Source of the DNA: an uncultured Lachnospiraceae bacterium
GTDB lineage: Bacteria; Bacillota; Clostridia; Lachnospirales; Lachnospiraceae
Assembly: GCA_910586015.1 (NCBI GenBank)
Contig: CAJUGJ010000029.1
Coordinates: forward strand, 11,069-30,345
Length of the DNA: 19,277 nt
Reading direction: 5' to 3'
The notes beneath the pieces are model-generated. The model worked only from the letters and a program-made list of their open reading frames with translations. It was not told the origin of the DNA and did not search any database. Made by a program: the position numbers and the translations under genes. Positions 14,123 through 19,277 of this stretch are shown piece after piece. The stretch's first letter is position 1. Each line of letters begins with the position of its first letter.

Positions 14123-15193
14123 ATGAAAGAGATTGATATTAATCAGGTAAATGGGTATGAAATATTAGCAAGAGATGTTTGTACAGAAAGTGGAGCAGTT
14201 ATTATTCCAGCGGGACGTATTGTATATAAAGAATACGTACCAAGATTAATAGAACTTGGTGTTACTTCAATCTATATAAAAAAGGCAATTGAACCAGAGC
14301 TATTTCAAAAGAAGGATACTATTGAACAAAAAATACAACATCAATGCAGAAAAAATGTGAGAACTACTTTAGAAAAGTATTCTTATTGTGGCAATGTAGA
14401 ACTATCGGAAATTGCAAAAGTTGCAGATGATATTATGGAGAATATTTTAACAGAACCAGAAGTGATCTATAATGTATCTTTAATAAGAGAACAAAGTGAT
14501 AGTGCGTATTCTCATTGTGTCAATGTTTCTGCACTTTCTGTTTTAGTTGCTCTAAAAATGAAACTTCCTGAAAGAAGAGTTAAAGATATTGCGGTAGGTG
14601 CATTATTACATGATTTAGGAATTATATTTATTCCAATAAACTTTAATACAAAATTTGAAAATTGGGATGAAAAGCAAAGAAAAGAATTTAAGAAGCATGT
14701 AATTATTGGCTATTCACTTATTGAAAAAGAAAATTGGCTTTCTTCAGCAGCAAAAGAGATTATATTATCGCATCATGAAAGAATAAATGGAGAAGGGTAT
14801 CCTAGAAAGTTAAGAGGAGATCGCTTAAAAATGGGTACAAAAATTGTTGCTGTCTGTGACCTATTTGATCGAAGAATTTATGGAAATTTCGCTGAAAAGC
14901 AAAAAGTACATAATGTAATTGATTATATTGTTAGTCAGGCAGGAGTACAATTTGATTTTCGTGTCGTTGAAAGTTTTGTTGCATCTGTAGCTGCATATCC
15001 AATTGGAACGAATGTGCGAACAAATGAAGGAGAAATTGGAGTTGTAATAAGACAAAATTCTAAAGTGCCAACCAGACCTGTCCTTCGTATGCTATTTGAT
15101 AAAGATGGGAAAAAATATTCAAAGGAAATAGAAAAGGATCTAACGAGGGAACTCACATTATTTATATCAGATACCATAGAAGAACCAATTTAA
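14123..15193 (+). CDS. HD-GYP domain protein, probable cyclic-di-GMP phosphodiesterase
   Basis: A 356-residue soluble protein. Residues about 1-60 form a small N-terminal module seen in clostridial HD-GYP proteins. The HD-GYP core has His131, the HD pair at 163-164 (LLHDLG), His192, HHE at 217-219, GYP at 225-227 and Asp246, so the metal ligands are in place. The lysine that normally follows (HDxGK) is Ile167. The C-terminal about 65 residues (GTNVRTNEGEIGVVIRQN onward) form a small domain after the core. The likely reaction is hydrolysis of cyclic-di-GMP, but the changed lysine leaves activity or substrate open. AGGAG lies at 14111-14115. The 81-bp gap before it has a direct repeat, ACGTGCAG at 14092 and 14105, the second copy running into the ribosome site. 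Confidence 0.88.
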   Translation: MKEIDINQVNGYEILARDVCTESGAVIIPAGRIVYKEYVPRLIELGVTSIYIKKAIEPELFQKKDTIEQKIQHQCRKNVRTTLEKYSYCGNVELSEIAKVADDIMENILTEPEVIYNVSLIREQSDSAYSHCVNVSALSVLVALKMKLPERRVKDIAVGALLHDLGIIFIPINFNTKFENWDEKQRKEFKKHVIIGYSLIEKENWLSSAAKEIILSHHERINGEGYPRKLRGDRLKMGTKIVAVCDLFDRRIYGNFAEKQKVHNVIDYIVSQAGVQFDFRVVESFVASVAAYPIGTNVRTNEGEIGVVIRQNSKVPTRPVLRMLFDKDGKKYSKEIEKDLTRELTLFISDTIEEPI

Positions 15194-15221
15194 CTAAATG
15201 TACAACTAAATGAATTGTATA

Positions 15222-15250
15222 TTGCACTCTGTAAAAAAATATGATATAAC
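15222..15250 (+). promoter_or_regulatory. Promoter before the DUF3881 gene
   Basis: TTGCAC at 15222-15227 and TATAAC at 15245-15250, 17-bp spacing, with a TG extension at 15242-15243. The leader is about 85 nt. Confidence 0.6.
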
Positions 15251-15341
15251 TGAATTACAAATGAATGTATGAAAAAGGAAAGCATCAGAGGCTATGTAGC
15301 AAGAGATTAGGATATATAGAGAAGGAAGAGGATAATGGTGA

Positions 15342-16223
15342 ATGATGCATACTTATTTAAGAACCATTGGTTTTAGTGAACTTAAAAATAGAGCAGAAGT
15401 AGAAAAGTTACTTTCTAAAGTTGTAAAGGAAGCAACGGAACGAAGAATCTTAAAAAAGGAAGATGGAACTGCCCGTGCAGAACTTTCTATGGAATTTGCT
15501 GAAAATATTGGGATTACTATTTGTGGAGAATATGATGAAAAGAATGAATTTCATATAGAACATTATTTTCCATACTTTCGAGGAAAAAATATAAGTACCA
15601 TAGAAGAATTATATGTCAGCAAACGAGTAGATACAGATGCTTATACGGGGATGTGCGATGACTATCGTTTAGGAGTTTCGTTGATCTTTTACCTTCAAAA
15701 TGCTTTAGACTTTTTAGAACATCGCAGTAGCTATTCAGGCTCATATTCTGGTCCAATTACACTGTCAGCCCTTGCCCTAGAAGGCAAGGTACTGCTTCCA
15801 GTAGAAAAAACAGAACATCAGATTAATAATGGTAAGGCAGAAATAAAGCATAGAAATCAACTCATTACAGAGGCAAGACAAGGAAATCAAGAGGCTATTG
15901 ACAGTCTTACGATTGATGATATTGATATGTATACCATGATCACAAAGCGTATTCAAAAGGAAGATGTATATTCTATTGTGGATACTACGTTTATTCCTTA
16001 TGGTTCAGAATCAGATAATTATACGGTTATCGGAACAATTCATTCTTGTAGACTGATGAAAAATACAGAAACAGGAGAAGAACTTTATACGTTACTAATA
16101 GAGTGTAATCATATCTGTTTTGAGATTTGTATTAATAGAAATGATATTTTAGGAGAGCCTATACCGGGAAGAAGATTTAAAGGAATTGTGTGGATGCAGG
16201 GAAAAACAGATTTTTTAGAATAA
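15342..16223 (+). CDS. DUF3881 family protein, function unknown
   Basis: A 293-residue soluble protein beginning MMHTYLRTIGFSE. I recognise this start and the general pattern as DUF3881, a family I know mainly from Lachnospiraceae. No catalytic motif, membrane segment or signal peptide is visible. The N-terminal half is charged and helical, and the C-terminal part (about 200-293) looks beta-rich with alternating hydrophobic residues. The start is the ATG at 15342 or the adjacent one at 15345. The purine-rich AAGGAAGAGG at 15322-15331 is actually closer to an out-of-frame ATG at 15335, which opens a 13-codon frame overlapping the start. It has its own promoter and a strong terminator. Confidence 0.8.
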   Translation: MMHTYLRTIGFSELKNRAEVEKLLSKVVKEATERRILKKEDGTARAELSMEFAENIGITICGEYDEKNEFHIEHYFPYFRGKNISTIEELYVSKRVDTDAYTGMCDDYRLGVSLIFYLQNALDFLEHRSSYSGSYSGPITLSALALEGKVLLPVEKTEHQINNGKAEIKHRNQLITEARQGNQEAIDSLTIDDIDMYTMITKRIQKEDVYSIVDTTFIPYGSESDNYTVIGTIHSCRLMKNTETGEELYTLLIECNHICFEICINRNDILGEPIPGRRFKGIVWMQGKTDFLE

Positions 16224-16236
16224 AAAAGATATAAAA

Positions 16237-16299
16237 AGAGAACTGTAGCATTAAGAAATCAGATATTTGATTGTTAGTGCCACAGTTCTTTATTTTTAT
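16237..16299. terminator. Bidirectional terminator between convergent genes
   Basis: A long imperfect hairpin with outer arms AGAACTGTAGCATTAA and TTAGTGCCACAGTTCT and inner arms AATCA/TGATT, followed by TTTATTTTTAT. The A-rich left side gives a T-tail for the minus strand, so it can serve both the DUF3881 gene and the minus-strand glycosidase gene. Confidence 0.85.
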
Positions 16300-16341
16300 G
16301 AGCAATCAGTCTTATAGGAAGAAAATAGGATGCTGTTATCT

Positions 16342-18354
16342 TTAGGAAAAAAGTTTTGAAATTTCATTGAGAAATTTCTTAGCACGATCCTTTATAAAGA
16401 TAGGAATTACATTTAGTGGAGTATCAATCGATACAATATTACCACCTTGATACTCTTTTTGATCATGTATTGTTGTCCAAGTAGTACCTTCTGGAAGATA
16501 AACTTCTCGTTTAGACATATTTGCATACATAACTGGAGCAACTAAAATATCTGCTCCAAACATATATTGATCCGTTAATGTCCAACAGATCTCTTGTTCT
16601 GGAAATTCATAAAACATGGTTCTCATAATAGGGCGTCCATAGTCATGAGCTTCCTGCATAAGGGTTCGAATATAAGAACGCAGAATTTCTCGAATCAAAA
16701 TGTAATTTTTCAAAATAGTTTCATTTTCTGATCCAAAACTCCAAATCTCATTATCGCCTCCTGTAAAGAGTGCTTCACTTCCATCTTTACGAAAAACTCT
16801 TCTATCATTAGATGCTCTGTCACCATGTAGTCTCATGACTGGACAGAATGTTCCCCATTGAAACCAACGAACTAAGAGTTCACGAAATTCTTTATCTGCG
16901 GGATCGCCGCCAGAAAAGCCACCAATATCTGTTGTCCACCAAGGAATTCCTGCAAGTCCCATATTTAATCCAGCACATACTTGACGTCGAAAAGTTTCCC
17001 AATCACTGTGAATATCACCTGACCATACTAAAGCACCATATCTTTGACTACCTGCCCAAGCACAGCGGACAAGATTGACGATTTTGTCCTGACCTTGCTG
17101 TTTTAGTCCTTCATAAAAAGTTCTGGAATAATACTGGGGATATAAGTTTCCAACTTGGGCACAGGCACCAAGCTGATAACGGTAGTTATCAAAATCATAT
17201 ACATTATATTCTGGTTCTGCCTCATCTAACCAAAACAGACGAATTCCATTTTCATAATAATTTTTGCTGCATTTATCCCATACATAATTTCTTGCCTTTG
17301 GATTTGTAGCGTCAAAGAATACACTTTCTCCGCCAAATCGCATACAAATTTCAACTCCACGCTCTGTTTTTACTAACAATCCTTTTTGCTTCATTTCCAA
17401 AAAATTTTCGCTTTGTAGATCGATTTGTGGCCAAATAGAAACCATCAATTCGATTCCCATTTGTTTTAATTCTTCAACCATTCCTTTTGGATCTGGAAAG
17501 AATTCTTCTTCAAAATGAAAATCTCCCATATGACGCCAATGAAAGAAGTCACATACAATTACATCAATAGGAATGTTTTTACGCTTATATTCTCTGGCAA
17601 CTTCAAGTAATTGCTTCTGATTCCAATAGCGAAGTTTACATTGCCAAAAGCCAAGTCCGTATTCAGGCATCATTGGCACTCTACCTGTAACAGCACTATA
17701 AGAACACTCAATTTCATCAGGAGTATTTCCAGCAGTAATCCAGTAATCCATTTGTTTTGTATTAGAAGCATACCATTCAGTAACATTTTTACCAAAAGTG
17801 ACACGACCAATAGAAGGATTATGCCAAAAGAATCCATAACCTAAATTAGATAATACAAATGGTACACTTGCTTGAGAATTTCGATGGGCAAGTTCTAAAG
17901 TACAGTTTTTAATATCTAAAAATTCCATCTGATATTGCCCCATTCCAAAAAGTTTTTCGTTTGGATTAGAGGCAAAAGAAACAAGAAGTTCAAAATCTCC
18001 TCCTATTTTACCAGAAAACTTTCGGCTGTCTTTATTTAATGCTCCCCCATCTCCAGATTCTCTTAATAAAAGAGTACCATTTTGATTATAAAAAGATAGA
18101 GTACATTTAAGATTCCAAGGATTTATATTAGCAATAGCAGTAATATTACCATTTCTTAAAATTCCCTGATATTCTTCTATTGTAATTTCTGGAATTATCT
18201 CATTTTGGGGTAGTAGGGCATAATCTGTATCTAAAAGAGTACCCTGAAAGACAGAACGAACTCTTAAACTGTTTTTACCCCATGCTTCAATACGAAGAAA
18301 CTCCCCGTTAAACTCATAAATCAGTGCGTTTGCTTCCCTGTGTAGTGTAAACAT
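16342..18354 (-). CDS. Glycoside hydrolase family 31, probable alpha-xylosidase or alpha-glucosidase
   Basis: A 670-residue enzyme of GH31. The N-terminal beta-sandwich spans about 1-225, the (beta/alpha)8 barrel about 226-560, and beta domains follow. The catalytic nucleophile is Asp377 in FWLDEAEPE and the acid/base is Asp447 in WSGDI. Other family marks are LGFWQCKLRYWNQ, PWWTTDIGGF and FCPVMRLHGDR. The WLDEAEP form and the W-A-G-S-Q-R-Y-G stretch resemble the XylS-type alpha-xylosidases more than plain alpha-glucosidases, but the substrate is inferred. There is no signal peptide, so it should act on imported oligosaccharides in the cytoplasm. AAGGAGG lies seven bases before the ATG. It stands alone, without transporter or regulator, and faces the replication fork. 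No clear cre site was seen. Confidence 0.93.
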   Translation of the reverse strand: MFTLHREANALIYEFNGEFLRIEAWGKNSLRVRSVFQGTLLDTDYALLPQNEIIPEITIEEYQGILRNGNITAIANINPWNLKCTLSFYNQNGTLLLRESGDGGALNKDSRKFSGKIGGDFELLVSFASNPNEKLFGMGQYQMEFLDIKNCTLELAHRNSQASVPFVLSNLGYGFFWHNPSIGRVTFGKNVTEWYASNTKQMDYWITAGNTPDEIECSYSAVTGRVPMMPEYGLGFWQCKLRYWNQKQLLEVAREYKRKNIPIDVIVCDFFHWRHMGDFHFEEEFFPDPKGMVEELKQMGIELMVSIWPQIDLQSENFLEMKQKGLLVKTERGVEICMRFGGESVFFDATNPKARNYVWDKCSKNYYENGIRLFWLDEAEPEYNVYDFDNYRYQLGACAQVGNLYPQYYSRTFYEGLKQQGQDKIVNLVRCAWAGSQRYGALVWSGDIHSDWETFRRQVCAGLNMGLAGIPWWTTDIGGFSGGDPADKEFRELLVRWFQWGTFCPVMRLHGDRASNDRRVFRKDGSEALFTGGDNEIWSFGSENETILKNYILIREILRSYIRTLMQEAHDYGRPIMRTMFYEFPEQEICWTLTDQYMFGADILVAPVMYANMSKREVYLPEGTTWTTIHDQKEYQGGNIVSIDTPLNVIPIFIKDRAKKFLNEISKLFS

Positions 18355-18388
18355 AAAAACCTCCTTTTAAGTAAAGTTTCTTTTTTAA

Positions 18389-18417
18389 ATTTTATATCAG
18401 TAGCAATAGAAAGTCAA
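18389..18417 (-). promoter_or_regulatory. Promoter of the GH31 gene
   Basis: On the minus strand TTGACT (18417-18412) and TAAAAT (18394-18389) with 17-bp spacing. An alternative TATAAA with a TG extension lies two bases nearer. Confidence 0.75.
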
Positions 18418-18444
18418 TTAATACTTAGGGATAAAAAATAATCG

Positions 18445-18473
18445 TTGCTATAGTATTAAATTTTAGATATAAT
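18445..18473 (+). promoter_or_regulatory. Promoter of the small divergent gene
   Basis: TTGCTA at 18445-18450 and a perfect TATAAT at 18468-18473 with 17-bp spacing. It is back to back with the glycosidase promoter, the two -35 elements being 27 bp apart. Confidence 0.75.
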
Positions 18474-18524
18474 TAGTCTATATATAAGATTTAAAAATAT
18501 ATAGGTTAGACGATAGGAGATAGA

Positions 18525-18740
18525 ATGTTTCGTAAAAAGGCGATAGTGAAAGGATCTTATGACAGAGAAAATCAGAAGCCAGTAATTCGATCTAGTATCT
18601 GTACTGGAGAACAAGTGGCAGGTTTTAAGAATATTCATACAGGAGAATTTATAGATATTATGTTAATTCGTAATACAAAAGATATGGATGAATTTATAGA
18701 TAAATATGGAATACTATCAGATGAAATAACAAAGGAATAG
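18525..18740 (+). CDS. Small conserved-looking protein, 71 residues, function unknown
   Basis: Seventy-one codons with a good promoter, AGGAG at 18515-18519 and an ATG five bases later, so it is very likely a real gene. It is soluble, starts basic (MFRKKAIVKG) and has a compact middle with SSICTGEQVAGFKNIHTGEF. One cysteine lies at residue 27, followed by IDIMLIRNTKDMDEFIDKYG. From memory, similar small proteins occur widely in Lachnospiraceae and are sometimes labelled aspartate dehydrogenase, which cannot be right at this length. There is no membrane segment or known motif. It is divergent from the glycosidase and followed by a hairpin. Confidence 0.8.
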   Translation: MFRKKAIVKGSYDRENQKPVIRSSICTGEQVAGFKNIHTGEFIDIMLIRNTKDMDEFIDKYGILSDEITKE

Positions 18741-18744
18741 TGAG

Positions 18745-18779
18745 AGATAAAAAATAAAAAGAACACTATCTGTGTTCTT
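18745..18779 (-). terminator. Leftward terminator-like hairpin
   Basis: AAGAACAC (18759-18766) and GTGTTCTT (18772-18779) form an 8-bp stem. The T-rich tail is on the minus strand (complement of 18745-18760), so it would mainly stop RNA coming from the right. For the small gene on its left it is a weak terminator at best. Confidence 0.6.
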
Positions 18780-18797
18780 GAATATACAAGATTTTGC

Positions 18798-18825
18798 TTG
18801 ACTTTTTTTTTAAGAATAATATAAT
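18798..18825 (+). promoter_or_regulatory. Strong promoter before the tRNA region
   Basis: TTGACT at 18798-18803 and a perfect TATAAT at 18820-18825 with 16-bp spacing. No protein gene follows. It probably drives the tRNA transcript or the short RNA that ends near 18944. Confidence 0.8.
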
Positions 18826-18831
18826 AAATAT

Positions 18832-18944
18832 TGGGTAATTCAAATATTGTTATACCTTCGAATAAGTAATCTAAATGTTCGATTGCTAAGCAACATAAAA
18901 TCAACAATTTCATAGCTGAATGGCTTGCTTATTAGCAGGTTTTT
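18832..18944 (+). ncRNA. Candidate short RNA or tRNA leader
   Basis: About 113 nt between the promoter above and a small hairpin, CTTGCT (18924-18929), TATT, AGCAGG (18934-18939), followed by five T bases. No reading frame with a ribosome site is seen. It could be a free small RNA or only an attenuated leader of the tRNA genes. This is inference from promoter and terminator alone. Confidence 0.35.
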
Positions 18945-18951
18945 CATACAA

Positions 18952-18991
18952 GTCCTCGTAGCTCAGTTGGATAGAGCACACGCCTCCTAAG
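18952..18991 (+). pseudogene. 5' half of a tRNA-Arg(CCT), 3' half missing
   Basis: GTCCTCG (acceptor 5' strand), TA, GCTC AGTTGGATA GAGC (complete D arm), A, CACGC (anticodon stem 5' strand), CTCCTAA (anticodon loop, anticodon CCT) and G. After 18991 no partner for the anticodon stem (GCGTG), no T arm and no CGAGGAC acceptor strand follow. Instead there is AAAGTGTTAAAACACT, a short palindrome. The break falls just after the anticodon loop, a common crossover point for tRNA-integrating elements. Confidence 0.8.
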
Positions 18992-19064
18992 AAAGTGTTA
19001 AAACACTCGCCCAAGAGGAAAAGGAAAAAGGTAACAAGTAAAACTAAATATAGATTTTGTAACT

Positions 19065-19138
19065 GTCGCTATAGCTCAGTTGGATAGAGCGACCGCCTCC
19101 TAAGCGGTAGGCCGGAGGTTCAAATCCTCTTAGCGACG
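19065..19138 (+). tRNA. tRNA-Arg, anticodon CCT
   Basis: A complete 74-nt cloverleaf. The acceptor stem is GTCGCTA/TAGCGAC with discriminator G, and the D arm is GCTC/GAGC. The anticodon stem is ACCGC/GCGGT with loop CTCCTAA and anticodon CCT, which reads AGG. The variable loop is AGGCC and the T arm is GGAGG TTCAAAT CCTCT with one G-T pair. CCA is not encoded. It shares the D arm and anticodon loop with the broken copy 113 bp upstream but has a different acceptor stem. It has no clear promoter of its own and is probably read from 18798. Confidence 0.97.
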
Positions 19139-19170
19139 TCTTGAGAAATGCCGAGAACATTGATGTTTAT

Positions 19171-19204
19171 GGTGATAAGGAAGTATAGAAACTAACTTAT
19201 CATC
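19171..19204 (+). other. Hairpin downstream of the tRNA
   Basis: GGTGATAAG (19171-19179) and CTTATCATC (19196-19204) form a 9-bp stem with one G-T pair and a 16-nt loop. No T-tail follows. It may be part of a structured RNA or a processing signal. Confidence 0.45.
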
Positions 19205-19234
19205 AACGCTGACAAACAGGGTGCAAGCAATGGC

Positions 19235-19267
19235 AATAGGGTGGGAGAATATATCTCCCACCCTATT
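19235..19267. other. Perfect 14-bp hairpin at the right edge
   Basis: AATAGGGTGGGAGA (19235-19248) and TCTCCCACCCTATT (19254-19267) with a 5-base loop, ATATA. The stem is strong but the next bases (ATCAATCTTC) are not a proper T-run, so terminator use is uncertain. The right flank is cut by the window end. Confidence 0.75.
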
Positions 19268-19277
19268 ATCAATCTTC

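Noticed and set aside
14861..15177. Minus-strand frames inside the HD-GYP gene
   Set aside because: They are antisense to a well-supported coding region and lack start signals.
18635..18913. Minus-strand frame of 92 codons over the small gene and promoter region
   Set aside because: It covers a promoter, a hairpin and a better gene on the other strand, and has no ribosome site.
18952..19138. A single tRNA-Arg(CCT) split by an intron in the anticodon loop
   Set aside because: The downstream tRNA has its own complete 5' half and an acceptor stem (GTCGCTA/TAGCGAC) that does not match GTCCTCG, and the 73-bp space is too short for a group I intron.
19151..19157. CGAGAAC as a remnant 3' acceptor strand of the broken tRNA
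   Set aside because: Only seven bases with one mismatch to the expected CGAGGAC and no T arm before it. Chance is likely.

Overview
The window looks like the replication-origin-proximal part of a low-GC Firmicutes chromosome, most likely a Lachnospiraceae-type Clostridia. The reasons are the AT-rich composition, strong AGGAGG-type ribosome binding sites, sigma-A-like promoters, the gene order rpmH-rnpA-yidD-yidC-jag-mnmE-mnmG-rsmG ... parA-parB, and DUF4446 and DUF3881 proteins downstream. I cannot name the species from the sequence alone.

Positions 1-280 hold a dense DnaA-box cluster (15 exact TTATCCACA or TTATCAACA boxes plus one with a single mismatch). It is built from an about 90-bp module present twice and a third array of four boxes at 11-bp spacing. 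This is part of oriC. dnaA itself is not in the window and would be expected off the left edge. Between the origin and rpmH sits a transmembrane chemoreceptor gene (407-2098) with its own promoter and terminator. From 2187 to 9419 runs the conserved housekeeping block: ribosomal protein L34, the RNase P protein, the YidD and YidC membrane-insertion factors, the RNA-binding protein Jag/KhpB, the tRNA U34 modification pair MnmE/MnmG, and the 16S rRNA methyltransferase RsmG. Several hairpins inside this block look like partial terminators that could set relative expression.

Positions 9472-11213 encode a soluble DegS-like histidine kinase and an overlapping NarL/DegU-type response regulator, wedged between rsmG and the chromosome-partition genes. 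parA (11461-12312) and parB (12616-13509) follow, separated by an unusual 299-bp gap. Two perfect parS sites (TGTTTCACGTGAAACA) lie at 11311 and, inside parB, at 12714. Downstream are a DUF4446 membrane protein, an HD-GYP-type (probable cyclic-di-GMP) phosphodiesterase and a DUF3881 protein. All of these read away from the origin.

A convergent, inward-reading family GH31 glycosidase (16342-18354, minus) ends this block. A 71-codon conserved-looking small protein is divergent from it. The right end (18741-19277) has a strong promoter, a candidate short RNA, the 5' half of a tRNA-Arg(CCT) that has lost its 3' half, a complete but different tRNA-Arg(CCT), and two hairpins. That end looks like a recombination junction.

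Most of the window is ordinary core chromosome. The parts most worth a second look are the broken/intact tRNA-Arg pair, the duplicated origin module, the parS site nested in a larger inverted repeat, the degenerate parS-like copy inside parB, and the long parA-parB gap. I found no CRISPR array, transposase, integrase or rRNA.
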